Part shown: in pieces, positions 1-8,135 of the stretch
Position numbering within the stretch: position 1 is the stretch's first letter
How the letters are laid out: each line of letters begins with the position of its first letter
NCBI GenBank assembly: GCA_025353725.1
Contig: JANXOF010000036.1
Coordinates: 1 to 64,000 of the forward strand
Origin: Polyangiaceae bacterium
Lineage (GTDB): Bacteria; Myxococcota_A; Polyangia; Polyangiales; Polyangiaceae
Direction: 5' to 3'
DNA length: 64,000 nt
Notes under the pieces: model-generated
The model's database searches: none
Told to the model about the DNA's origin: nothing
What the model saw: only the letters and a program-made list of their open reading frames with translations
Made by a program: the position numbers and the translations under genes

Positions 1-27
1 CTGAAGGTCGTCGAGGTGAAGCCTTAA
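1..27 (+). CDS. Possible C-terminal end of a gene entering from the left
   Basis: Frame 1 reads eight sense codons (LKVVEVKP) and then TAA. This could be the tail of an upstream gene cut by the window edge. Eight codons are too few to identify it or to be sure it is coding. Confidence 0.2.
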   Translation: MKVVEVKP

Positions 28-60
28 CTTTGGACTCTCTAACTCTCGATGCGACGAGCG

Positions 61-738
61 TCAGGCAGCGCAGTCAAGTTCACCTGCGTGCCCTCGTTCA
101 AGCAAGGTTCGAAGCCTGCTTCGAGCCCGATGTAGGCGGGAACGTACGGCGCTCTCGGTGATCGAGAGCTTGTCTGCGATTTCCTGAAGGCCGAGGTCGA
201 GATGATAATGCGCGACGACGACATCGCGATAATCGACGGGAAGTTCCTTGAGCGCGTCGCGCACCCGGGCATCGCGCTCGCGGTTTGAGACTCCGACGTC
301 GACAATTTCATTGTCGTTGACCGACGGAAGCGTCGCGAGTTCCTCCCATTGGAGCCCTTCGACGATGCGCGCGCGATGCCGGCAGCGCGACCGCATGAGC
401 ATCAGCGCCTCGTTCGCTGTCACGCGAAAGAGCCATGTTGACAGGCTCGATTCGGCTCGAAACGAGCCGAGCCGCCGAACGATACGCATCAGCGTCGCCT
501 GCAAGAGGTCCCGTCGGTCCTCGTCACTCACGGGGTACCTTAAAAGCTGCCGCTCAACGTGCGGACGAACCGTGCGAAGCACGATGTCGAGTGCAGCGGT
601 CTCGCCGCGTGCGGCGCTGTCGAGTGTTTCGGGAGCGATGGCAAAAGCCATGAGGACATTTTCTTTCGGGTCTAGTTCATCGGAGCTCTCCCGCGGGACC
701 GACTTCCGTGCCAACGCCGTCGAGGGCCTTGAACGCAT
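61..738 (-). CDS. ECF-type RNA polymerase sigma factor
   Basis: Directs RNA polymerase to a specific promoter set. Sigma region 2 is visible around residues 65-115, with RRDLLQATLMRI followed by STWLFRVTANEALML. Region 4 is around residues 165-215, with LKELPVDYRDVV, an IADKLSITESAVRSRLHRA helix-turn-helix and a basic end. Length and layout fit the RpoE/SigZ-like extracytoplasmic group. The start is uncertain: the frame opens at 738, but an internal ATG at 651 (MAFAIAPETL) gives 196 residues, closer to the family length. Neither start has a strong ribosome-binding site. No anti-sigma gene lies next to it, and an IS relic lies upstream, so the partner may have been lost or may be elsewhere. 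Confidence 0.9.
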   Translation of the reverse strand: MRSRPSTALARKSVPRESSDELDPKENVLMAFAIAPETLDSAARGETAALDIVLRTVRPHVERQLLRYPVSDEDRRDLLQATLMRIVRRLGSFRAESSLSTWLFRVTANEALMLMRSRCRHRARIVEGLQWEELATLPSVNDNEIVDVGVSNRERDARVRDALKELPVDYRDVVVAHYHLDLGLQEIADKLSITESAVRSRLHRARSRLRTLLERGHAGELDCAA

Positions 739-1075
739 GATATAATTTGCATTTTAGGCAAAACGGCGCAGGAGGATCTGTAAGCCGATCCGACAGGTGC
801 CCGCGGGCGGGACAGCCTGGCGAGGCGCCTTGGCGGCGATTACCCCAACCTGAACGGAGGTCGGCGCGCCTATCGCGGTTGGCCGTTTGACGGGTGACGC
901 TACGCGTGCAAGTCGTGCGTCGTGGACAGGCGAATAGGTAGCGCAAACGGTCAAGGCGGAAGCCGAGAGAAGACGTAACGCGCGATTCACAACGATTGTT
1001 GCAGAAAGTTCAAGTCCCAGCGGAACACCGACCGATCTGAGGGCCGGTCGCCTCGATTGGCAGCTCCTCCTCTAG
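739..1075. other. 337-bp stretch without a convincing gene
   Basis: Lies between the sigma-factor start and the IS91-like relic. A minus-strand frame (754-990, GTG start) has a hydrophobic N-terminus but no ribosome-binding site and no recognisable domain, so it is not called. The sigma-factor promoter should lie at the left end, but no clear -35/-10 pair could be assigned. Confidence 0.4.
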
Positions 1076-1270
1076 CGGACATTCGCTATCGATTTACAGC
1101 AGTGCCCCAAGTGTCACGGCTGGATGAAGGTGATCGCCGCCATCCACGATCCCACGGCCGCCACCACCATCTTCAGCGGGCTCGGAATGTCCACCGAGGT
1201 CCTGGACCCCGCCAGGGAGCGGTACCCAACCGACGACGACCTCGACGCGCTCGACGACGAGGTCGAATAA
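1076..1270 (+). pseudogene. IS91-like transposase, C-terminal relic
   Basis: A frame open from 1076 to TAA at 1268 reads a zinc-ribbon start (QQCPKCHGWMKVIAAIHDP), then FSGLGMSTEVLDPARE and an acidic end. Many IS91-family and related transposases end in this way: C-P-x-C-x-G-x-M-K-V, then a short 'LGLPTE..PPAR' tail. An in-frame TAG lies just upstream and the N-terminal catalytic domain is absent, so this is the last ~60 residues of a decayed element. The family assignment rests on the motif only. Confidence 0.6.
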
Positions 1271-1832
1271 AATTTGTGCCAACTGCGTGACGCCGGGGCA
1301 TCGCCCGCCCCAAAGGCGGGCCGCGGGCGGGCGTGTGCCTGGAATCGGTCAAATCGGTGGGCAGTTCCGCTACGGACGGACGGATCTGGGCGAGATCGCA
1401 TAATTGAGCGTTCTGTCGCGTCCCTACCTGCAACTACCCCGCTTGTATGGCCTATCCACGTATGGCCTAACCACCGGAGTGGACATGTGTGGCGCGACGA
1501 TGTTCACGTTCGAGCCAAGCCGGGCGGCAGGGCAGCTCAGCTCAGCGGACAACGGGGCTTGCCGAAAGACCTTGGGGGTCTGCGTCGCGGTTGCGCTGTG
1601 GGATGGCGCGTCGGTGCTGCCGTCGTGGGTCGTCATTCGCCAAGCGGAGCCCCTTGAGCGGGCGAGTCGCGCCGTCAGAACCAGCGCTGAATAAGCCACA
1701 ACTCGGTCGCAACCGAGCGAAGTCTGGCGCAGCGAGTCGATAACGCGACTTGTGTGATCTTGATCACTTGAGCACACACTCGGCGCGGCTAAGACCTACT
1801 TCACCGGATTGGACCGGTCTAAAGGAATCATC
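1271..1832. other. 562-bp stretch without a convincing gene; short repeats and an operator-like palindrome
   Basis: Holds an inverted repeat (GCCCGCC 1303-1309 / GGCGGGC 1315-1321) just after the IS91-like relic, without a T-run. It also holds a direct repeat GTATGGCCTA at 1445-1454 and 1460-1469 (15-bp period), and a CRP/FNR-like palindrome near 1753 listed separately. Open frames on both strands (for example 1424-1777 minus) resemble no known protein. Confidence 0.45.
1753..1768. promoter_or_regulatory. CRP/FNR-like palindromic operator
   Basis: The sequence TGTGATCTTGATCACT fits TGTGA-N6-TCACA with one mismatch and has perfect 6-bp arms (GTGATC/GATCAC). It sits about 65 bp upstream of the ATG of the lipoprotein at 1833, a usual place for an activator or repressor of the CRP/FNR superfamily. 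The match is by eye and such palindromes can arise by chance. Confidence 0.4.
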
Positions 1833-2291
1833 ATGAAACTCATTGCACTGTTTACGGTTCTGTCTGCAATCACGGCTCTCAACGGCTGTGCAACGGAGAT
1901 GGCCGGTGTTGATGCGGAAAGCGAGGCTTCGAGCGACCTCTCGATTGGCAAACACGTGAAGTCCGTTACCAGGGGCTTGAGCTGCGAAGCCAACGGATAC
2001 CTTGTCGACATTAATAATGTAGCAGAGGGAGGTGTGGAGGTTTACCTTATTAAAAAAGCGTCTCCCGGCCAGCTTCAGCGTGAACTCGATAACAACTTTT
2101 ACCGCGACATTACTCAGTTGTCTTCAGGAATTGATACAAAGTTTATTGTCACTGAACCACATTCTCAAGTGAAAATTACCATCTCGGGACTCGCGTCGTC
2201 GATTTACGGTAAGTTTGCGTTGACCTACACCAATGGCCTAATCGAGCAGAAGATTGTGTTCCCGAAGGGTTCCTGCGAATCGAACGACTGA
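1833..2291 (+). CDS. Small secreted lipoprotein of unknown function
   Basis: 152 residues. The N-terminus MKLIALFTVLSAITALNGC is a classic lipoprotein signal peptide with lipobox LNGC (lipidated Cys19), so the protein should be membrane anchored outside the cytoplasm. The ATG at 1833 is preferred over the one at 1809 because AAAGGA lies 7-8 bases before it and because the signal peptide then starts cleanly. The mature part is beta-rich in appearance (QVKITISGL, GKFALTYTNG) and contains two further cysteines. I recognise no family. Its codons are more AT-rich than those of neighbouring genes. A CRP/FNR-like palindrome lies upstream. Confidence 0.75.
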   Translation: MKLIALFTVLSAITALNGCATEMAGVDAESEASSDLSIGKHVKSVTRGLSCEANGYLVDINNVAEGGVEVYLIKKASPGQLQRELDNNFYRDITQLSSGIDTKFIVTEPHSQVKITISGLASSIYGKFALTYTNGLIEQKIVFPKGSCESND

Positions 2292-2406
2292 GGCCAAGCT
2301 TGCACGACGGCCAGACTCGCATGACCCCTAGCCTCATGGCTGTGCGGGTCAGGCGACTGGTTCTGTCGAAGAGTTGCGATTTGAACAGACCCTTCTGGCT
2401 GAGCCA

Positions 2407-2595
2407 TCAAGTCGCAAGCGGTATCTGCTTAGCGGCGTACAACCCTTTGCTGATCATTCCTCCGTTCTCTACGTTGTCGGTCGCGAGGAGGGCAGCGAGC
2501 GCATCGGCAGCGGCCTTTACTTTTTCGACGCCGCACGTGGGTGATTCGAATTCCAAGCGCCTCGTGTCCGCCTTGACGTCGGGCAGTGCGGGACG
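2407..2595 (-). pseudogene. Unidentified coding relic (C-terminal fragment)
   Basis: Between an in-frame TGA at its left boundary and a terminal TGA, the minus strand reads 62 residues with strongly GC-biased third positions (for example ESPTCGVEKVKAAADALAAL, then GGMISKGLYAAKQ). This codon pattern is typical of real genes in this genome, but there is no start or upstream domain. It looks like the tail of a gene destroyed by the mobile-element traffic on either side. The rest of 2292-2806 shows nothing recognisable. Confidence 0.3.
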
Positions 2596-2806
2596 TCACG
2601 GCCATCTCGGTACGCGATGGCGACTCGCGCTGCGCCGATTCGGAGCGCTCGCGCGACGAGGAGTTGATTTTAGCGACGACAGCTGGTGCATCCTAAGCCC
2701 AAACGTCTTGCCGCGTTGCCCCTGCGTGTCACACTAGCGGCTACGTATCGGTGGCTCGCACACCCGTTCCCCCTCTGTTACATCGTCATCAAAACGTGGT
2801 GTTATC

Positions 2807-4255
2807 ATGGACAATCATACCGTCTCATGTGCATATAAATTTAGTTTCCCATTCTTAGTTGCGGCCGCTGTGGCCGCAATTGGCTGCTCAGTCGACACGG
2901 GAGACGAAGTCGTTGGCGAGGGCGCCTCGGAAAGCGCGAGACTTGAGCGTATTGGCGAGGTACTGTCGCGAGATCCCGGCAGCAGCTTTCCGGAAGCGAT
3001 GGGTTCCGAAGGCCAGCTCGAGGCGCTGTACCGATTCCTCAACAACGACGCCGTAACCATCGGCAGCATCCTGCAGCCGCACACGAACATGGCCACGGCG
3101 CGCTGCCGTGCGCTGCAGAACGTGCTGGTCCTACACGATACGACTTCGTTCGAATTCAGCAGCAAGCGCCAGGGGTTGGGCCGCTTGCACGCCAGCTCGG
3201 CACGAGAAGGATTCTTCCTGCACGCGAGCCTGGCTGTCAGCACAACGCGCGATCCGCTGGGAATTGTCGCGGCTCAGACATGGACCCGTCGAAGCCCGCC
3301 ACGGGGGCGCGCCAATAAGCGAGGAGTGCGCCGAGATCCGAATCGCGAATCGCTGCGGTGGGCACGAGGCGTCGTCGCTGCAGAGAGCGCCCTGTCGCGC
3401 CCAGGTTGCGCGGTTCACGTCATGGACCGTGAGGGCGACAACTACGACTTGTTCACCTACCTCCAGTCGGAATCGGTCCGCCACGTCATCCGACTCGCAC
3501 ACAATCGCAATCTGATGGGGACTTCGGCGAAGCTGAAGGACCGTGCTCGGGCTGCTCACTACATCTTTCACCGGGACGTCCATCTCTCTCCGCGACCGAA
3601 GATGCGCGAGCTAGATAGGAAAGCGATCCATCGCCCGCGGGCTGCGCGGAGCGCAAAGCTCGCCGTCTCGGCGCTGGCCGTGGAGATCAAGCGCTCGAAC
3701 CACCATTCGCCTGGCGTCCCGGCAAGTCTCGCGGTGAACGTGCTCACCGTGACCGAACAAGACTGCCCGCTCGGCGGTGATCCCGTCGCGTGGTTCCTCG
3801 TCACTACCGAGCCGATTGAGACGCGCGCGCAAATCGAATTCATTGTCGACGCGTACCGAACGCGCTGGGTCGTAGAGGAATTCTTTAAGGCTCTCAAGAG
3901 TGGGTGCAGATTCGAGCAAAGGCAGCTCGAGTCCTACCAGGCCATCGAGGCTGCGCTCGGTCTCTTCTTGCCGATCGCCGTTCGACTACTCGCTTTGCGA
4001 GGCGCCGCACGAGCCGATCCAACAGGCCGTTGTCGGACCTTGACGCCTCGTCAACTCGCCATCTTGCGTACCCAGACAAGCCGAAAGATGTCTGCGAAAC
4101 CGACCAACGAAGAGGCAACGATGGCTCTCGGTGAACTAGGCGGCCACCTGCGCAGCAACGGTCCGCCGGGCTGGGCGATCCTCGCGAGAGCCACGGAGCG
4201 GCTGCTCGTCATGGAGATTAGATGTGGTATACACATAGATGTGATCGATGATTAG
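2807..4255 (+). CDS. IS4/Tn5-type DDE transposase with a grafted lipoprotein signal peptide
   Basis: 482 residues. Residues 1-27 are a lipoprotein signal peptide (hydrophobic core FPFLVAAAVAAIGC, lipobox Cys27). From about residue 43 (ARLERIGEVL) the protein is a Tn5/IS4-type transposase. The first catalytic Asp is in VLVLHDTTSFEF, the second in VHVMDREGDNYD, and the Glu is in the signature YRTRWVVEEFFKALK (Y-x2-R-x3-E-x6-K), so the triad is intact. The C-terminal GGHLRSNGPPGW motif is also typical. The usual first ~30-40 residues of the family are missing and replaced by the secretion signal. This suggests an element whose left end lies inside a former lipoprotein gene. No terminal inverted repeats could be assigned by eye. 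Activity is doubtful because the product would be targeted to export. Confidence 0.8.
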   Translation: MDNHTVSCAYKFSFPFLVAAAVAAIGCSVDTGDEVVGEGASESARLERIGEVLSRDPGSSFPEAMGSEGQLEALYRFLNNDAVTIGSILQPHTNMATARCRALQNVLVLHDTTSFEFSSKRQGLGRLHASSAREGFFLHASLAVSTTRDPLGIVAAQTWTRRSPPRGRANKRGVRRDPNRESLRWARGVVAAESALSRPGCAVHVMDREGDNYDLFTYLQSESVRHVIRLAHNRNLMGTSAKLKDRARAAHYIFHRDVHLSPRPKMRELDRKAIHRPRAARSAKLAVSALAVEIKRSNHHSPGVPASLAVNVLTVTEQDCPLGGDPVAWFLVTTEPIETRAQIEFIVDAYRTRWVVEEFFKALKSGCRFEQRQLESYQAIEAALGLFLPIAVRLLALRGAARADPTGRCRTLTPRQLAILRTQTSRKMSAKPTNEEATMALGELGGHLRSNGPPGWAILARATERLLVMEIRCGIHIDVIDD

Positions 4256-4271
4256 CGACTTTCGTACGGTT

Positions 4272-4499
4272 ACGTAGCTTTGGGCACGCCTCGAACCGCG
4301 TGCGCCACTTGCGGACGGTGTTCTCCGTGCACTGGCACTCGCGGGCAATCGCAGCATGGCTCGCCCCTCGAGCCGCCAGCCGAACGATTCGCGCACGCAG
4401 GACGCGGCCACTGCTCGACCGCCGCGATCGCACCATCGCCTCGAGCCTGCGGCGCTTGCGCGCGTGCAGCTTCAGGCAGGGAACACGAGGACCAGGCAC
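4272..4499 (-). pseudogene. IS630-family transposase, N-terminal HTH fragment
   Basis: The minus strand reads about 76 residues containing a helix-turn-helix typical of IS630 transposases: VLRARIVRLAARGASHAAIA, then CTENTVRKWRTRF. After about residue 76 homology stops where the neighbouring IS4-like element ends, and the frame runs on into unrelated sequence. The DDE catalytic domain is not present in the window. The element was probably truncated by insertion or deletion at the IS4-like element. Confidence 0.65.
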
Positions 4500-4631
4500 G
4501 TCCCGGGGTCGGACGGTCCCCGGTCGCGTTAATTCAAACCCCTCACGAACTTCCGGTCAGCGGTACAAGGCCGGCAGATACATCCTGCGAGGTCAGCCAG
4601 CCAGACCTTCGCTAGGCCGCAAGGTGATGCC

Positions 4632-4850
4632 TTGAGCGGCAAAGGTAGTTCGGTTACCGTCATGCGTTCTACCATGTCGCCAGAAGTCAGCGTTTCTTCC
4701 GCGGCGCCTCCGGCACCCGAAGCCCTTTTGACGAAGCGTCCCTATCGCGCGCCCACGATACGTCGCCTGGGGTGTGTGCGCGATCTCACGCTCGGTAGGA
4801 GCAGCGGCTTCGCCGAAGGCGCCGGGACGTTCATTCGTCCGTTTATGTGA
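4632..4850 (+). CDS. Lasso peptide precursor
   Basis: 72 residues from TTG at 4632, where AAGGTG lies 5 bases upstream. ATG codons at 4662 and 4674 are alternative starts (62 or 58 residues). The leader contains the complete lasso recognition pattern Y-x2-P-x-I-x3-G-x5-T: Y38, P41, I43, G47 and T53 at the penultimate leader position. The predicted core (4794-4847) is GRSSGFAEGAGTFIRPFM. Gly1 and Glu8 are correctly placed for an 8-residue macrolactam ring, and the bulky Phe13, Arg15 or Phe17 could act as plugs. The stop codon overlaps the start of the cyclase gene by 4 bp. The RRE protein (B1), leader peptidase (B2) and exporter normally needed were not found nearby. Class membership is well supported, but the mature structure is inference. 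Confidence 0.8.
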   Translation: MSGKGSSVTVMRSTMSPEVSVSSAAPPAPEALLTKRPYRAPTIRRLGCVRDLTLGRSSGFAEGAGTFIRPFM

Positions 4851-6451
4851 TTACGGCGAAGTGCGAGCGCGCGCCGCGTACCGGGTGTTTCGAGTCGGTC
4901 GTTGCGGGTGATGCGAGCGGCGAGCCAACCTCGCGTGGGCACCGCGTAGGCCTCGCGCCTCTGCCCTACGTCGTCCTCGAACGGGGGCGCGAAACAGGAC
5001 TTTTCGTGGAGCGCGGCGGGTGGGGAGGCCGCCCCGCATACGTCCGCTGCGACGGGGACGTGGTCCTTGCCAGCACGGACCTCGCGTGGGTGGTGAAGGA
5101 GTCGCGAGCGCGCGGAAAGAGACTCACGCTCGATGCCGAGTGCGTCGCGTCGGAGTGCGTGTTCGACGCGGGGCACGAGGGGAAAACGAGGACATTCTTT
5201 AGTGAAATTCAGGAGATTCCGCCTGGCTCGCGCACGTGGCTTTCGCCGGGAGTGGTCGCGTCCGAACGCTTGAGCGTCCCCGCGCCGCGCGACACGGCCG
5301 ATGTCGACGCGGTCGCGCACCTTCGCAGGCTTCTTGGCGCGGCGCTCGATCGAGCGCTTGCTCGCGTCGGATGCGTCGGTGTGCTGACAGGAGGTGGCCT
5401 CGACTCGAGCGCGCTGCTCGCGTTCGCCGTCGCGCGCGGACTTCGAGCGACGGCGTTCGCACTCAGCTTCGGCGGCGAGCAAGGCGACGAAGGTGATGAC
5501 CGCCCTTATCTTGACGCGCTTTCCCTTGCACTAGGCATTCGTCCGGTTCGCCACGCGATAGCCGATTCAGAACACCTCCACGCATTCGCGGCGGCAGGGC
5601 TGCCGCTCACGTGGCCGAGCGGCGCGAGCGAAGCCCTTCTCATGAGTGCGGCGAAGGCGTGGGGTGCCGAGCGTGTGCTCGTTGGGCTTGGCGCTGACGA
5701 ACTCTTTGACGGCGATCCCGAAGCTGCGTCCTTGCTCGTGCGCCCTCATGGGCTTCGCCGCGCTGTTGGCGCCGCACGTCGCTACGACAGCGCAAGTCTC
5801 CTCGACGGACTCAGGCGGACGTTTTGGCCGTGGGTGCGCCGCGGCGTTCCGTGGCCCCTGCGTCGAATCGCGCGCCATCGCGTCCACGCCGATGCGCTCC
5901 CCTGGGCGGGACCGACGTTAAGGCGCGTTCTTGTCGCCGCTCAAGAACGAGCGCGGGCCGCACGACCGTGGGTCGAACGAACGGCTGCCGAGCGCGTGTC
6001 TGCGGGCTTTTTTGCCCCGCACTTCGCACGAACGAGTGCCCTACGCCTGCAGTTGGAGACCCTCGCGGGAGTGCCTCGCGTCGACCCTTATCTCGACGGC
6101 GACCTCGCGACGTTCGCCATGAGTCTCCCTCCCGCAGAGCTTTTTGCAGGCATCGGGCGACGAGGCTTGTTTCGAGAGGCTATCGAGGGACTCTTACCCG
6201 AATCGATCCGACAAAGGCACGATAAAGCTTCCTTCGCACCCGTGCATCGCGCTCTCTTTCGCGCGCCACTCGTGAAGAAGATTGCGGCTTCTGTAAACGT
6301 CGCGCGCCTCGCGGATCTCGGTATTGTCGAACCTTTGGCCTTTCAGCGTGCGTTCGTTAGCGCGACGCGCGCGGCGCACGACGGTGGCGTGGTCGACGCG
6401 AGAGTCTACGCCGCATTGGCCGTCGAGGCTTTTCTCGGTACCTGCGGCTAG
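4847..6451 (+). CDS. Asparagine-synthetase-like lasso peptide cyclase
   Basis: 534 residues, GTG start overlapping the precursor stop (GTGA), so the two are probably translationally coupled. The C-terminal synthetase domain carries a PP-loop, GVLTGGGLDSSALLAF, around residues 178-193. It has further conserved AsnB-type stretches: LVGLGADELFDGD near residue 285, and LPESIRQRHDKASFAP. The N-terminal region has AsnB glutaminase-like features but no Cys at position 2, so it should not hydrolyse glutamine. Lasso cyclases of this type adenylate the ring Asp/Glu side chain and close the isopeptide bond with the core N-terminus. The context directly behind the precursor supports this over asparagine synthesis. 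Confidence 0.85.
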   Translation: MITAKCERAPRTGCFESVVAGDASGEPTSRGHRVGLAPLPYVVLERGRETGLFVERGGWGGRPAYVRCDGDVVLASTDLAWVVKESRARGKRLTLDAECVASECVFDAGHEGKTRTFFSEIQEIPPGSRTWLSPGVVASERLSVPAPRDTADVDAVAHLRRLLGAALDRALARVGCVGVLTGGGLDSSALLAFAVARGLRATAFALSFGGEQGDEGDDRPYLDALSLALGIRPVRHAIADSEHLHAFAAAGLPLTWPSGASEALLMSAAKAWGAERVLVGLGADELFDGDPEAASLLVRPHGLRRAVGAARRYDSASLLDGLRRTFWPWVRRGVPWPLRRIARHRVHADALPWAGPTLRRVLVAAQERARAARPWVERTAAERVSAGFFAPHFARTSALRLQLETLAGVPRVDPYLDGDLATFAMSLPPAELFAGIGRRGLFREAIEGLLPESIRQRHDKASFAPVHRALFRAPLVKKIAASVNVARLADLGIVEPLAFQRAFVSATRAAHDGGVVDARVYAALAVEAFLGTCG

Positions 6452-6500
6452 GCGTTGGTCCGGTTGCCGCATCTCGCGTGCGTGGTAACCTTGAAGCGAA

Positions 6501-8045
6501 ATGATGTGGCGAGTGCCTTTAATTCATACGTGCGGGGCATTGGCGACCTCGCTTGTCGTCATGGGTTGTCGAGCCGACGACGTAGCTTCGGGCCCTTTGG
6601 CGCCTACAGTCGACCACGCTGAACAGTCGATTCACGGCCCTCAGCGCGCGGCTGATACTTACAGTGAAGGCGTTAAAGTTAAGGTCAATAACTCGTTTGG
6701 CGACTTCTGTTCGGGCGTTCTCGTCGCGCCGAGCGTGGTGCTTACCGCCGCGCATTGTGTGGCGTTCAATCCGTCGGGCGTTGCCCCGCGTGGCACGTGG
6801 ACCATTACGGCGCCGTTCGCCTTGGGCGGGTCGCAAGTTAGAAACGTGAGCGTTAATGCGTTCGAAACCTTCGAGACGAACTTCACGACTGCTTCGGGCG
6901 GGCGCTCGAACTACGATTCGCATCCCGAGCTCCACGACCTCGGTTTGCTGTATCTCGATTCTCCTTTTACTGGCGTCGTTTATCCTCAGCTGTCGACGAC
7001 TCGTTATCCAATCGGTACAAGTCATCCTTTGGTTTCCGCCGTGGGCCGCGCGTTCACGGGGGAGACTGCGGGCCTTGTCTTGAGTCAACCGGTCGCGCTC
7101 TCTGGTAGCGTCGGCAGCTTTCTCAACGACAACACAACTCCTGTGGTGACAGACGGCGGCGATTCCGGGGGCCCACTTTTCCTCGAAGGTACTCACACGT
7201 TAGTCGGAACAGAGACTCGGTTTAGTGGGCAAGGGGCATCAGACATCGACTACTGGGCGCGGCTCGATAGCGCCGTCTACGCGTGGATCGCAGCGCGCGT
7301 GGGCACCCACGGCGGGTTTAACCCGACGCTTTCGCAGTTTCGTGATGACGTCTCCAATGCGCTTTGCGGAAGGGTTGAGACATGCTGCGCCGTGACAACG
7401 CCCGGATATGTACTTAGCGCGCCCAAGTGTCATAGTGTCTACGACGCGTTCGGTTTCGAGGCGACCGCGCGAGGCATCTTGACTGCGGGTGCGTTCAACG
7501 TCGTGGTAGACGGCGTCGCCAAAGCCGCATGCCTCCAGAAAATCGTGAATAACGCGGCAGACTGCTCCACTACGAGCGCCGAAATGAAAGGCGCATTGTC
7601 CGACTGTCTGGCCACGGTCACCGGGCGCGTGGCGCTAGGCGGAAGTTGCGCTTCGTCTCTCGAGTGTGGCGGGAACGCGGTCTGTGAGCGAAACGTCGCG
7701 GGCGTCGGGAGCTGCCAAGCGCTGCGCACGGCAGGCCAGAGCTGCGAGGTCGTCCACAAGGTCGGTGATGTCTACACGCGTGACAATCTGGCTCAGGACC
7801 TATGTTCGAAGCGCGGCGCCGGGGCGTCCGGCCTCTACTGCGACGCCTACGACTTCGGAGCAGGAGCCTACCGCGCCGAGAGCGCGTGGACGTGCAAGGC
7901 GGCCGTCGCGACGGGCGGCGCCTGCACAGCCGATGCCTCGTGTAGTTCGTCCGTGTGCGCTCCATTCGGTGAGCCGGGTGCGTTTACATGTGTCGCGAGC
8001 ACGTCCTTCGTGACGGCCTCGGTGTGCACCGCGTTCGCCCCGTAG
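6501..8045 (+). CDS. Trypsin-like serine protease lipoprotein
   Basis: 514 residues. A signal peptide ends in lipobox VVMGC (Cys23). The chymotrypsin-fold domain has the full triad: His85 in LTAAHC, Asp146 in LHDLGLLYLD and Ser222 in GGDSGGP. Residues ~275-514 are rich in cysteines (SLECGGNAVCE, DASCSSSVCAPF), the disulfide-rich tail common in myxobacterial secreted proteins. The gene starts 49 bp after the lasso cyclase on the same strand and may share its transcript. Being exported and lipidated, it is an unlikely leader peptidase; degradation of external protein is the simpler role. Confidence 0.85.
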   Translation: MMWRVPLIHTCGALATSLVVMGCRADDVASGPLAPTVDHAEQSIHGPQRAADTYSEGVKVKVNNSFGDFCSGVLVAPSVVLTAAHCVAFNPSGVAPRGTWTITAPFALGGSQVRNVSVNAFETFETNFTTASGGRSNYDSHPELHDLGLLYLDSPFTGVVYPQLSTTRYPIGTSHPLVSAVGRAFTGETAGLVLSQPVALSGSVGSFLNDNTTPVVTDGGDSGGPLFLEGTHTLVGTETRFSGQGASDIDYWARLDSAVYAWIAARVGTHGGFNPTLSQFRDDVSNALCGRVETCCAVTTPGYVLSAPKCHSVYDAFGFEATARGILTAGAFNVVVDGVAKAACLQKIVNNAADCSTTSAEMKGALSDCLATVTGRVALGGSCASSLECGGNAVCERNVAGVGSCQALRTAGQSCEVVHKVGDVYTRDNLAQDLCSKRGAGASGLYCDAYDFGAGAYRAESAWTCKAAVATGGACTADASCSSSVCAPFGEPGAFTCVASTSFVTASVCTAFAP

Positions 8046-8135
8046 CTCATCGGGTGATTCGGCGGCATCCACTCAACGTTCGCCGAATGCACATCGTGGC
8101 GCGAAGACGGAGCGCATCGACGCTAGGATAGGCGC

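Noticed and set aside
754-990. 78-residue minus-strand frame with a hydrophobic start
   Set aside because: No ribosome-binding site, unusual composition after the start and no recognisable family.
1303-1321. Rho-independent terminator after the IS91-like relic
   Set aside because: The GC hairpin is good but no T-run follows.
1424-1777. 117-residue minus-strand frame
   Set aside because: No start context, no family, mixed codon bias; probably chance.
6501-8045. Trypsin-like protease as the lasso leader peptidase
   Set aside because: Lasso leader peptidases are cytoplasmic transglutaminase-like cysteine proteases. This is an exported serine protease with a lipobox and a disulfide-rich tail.
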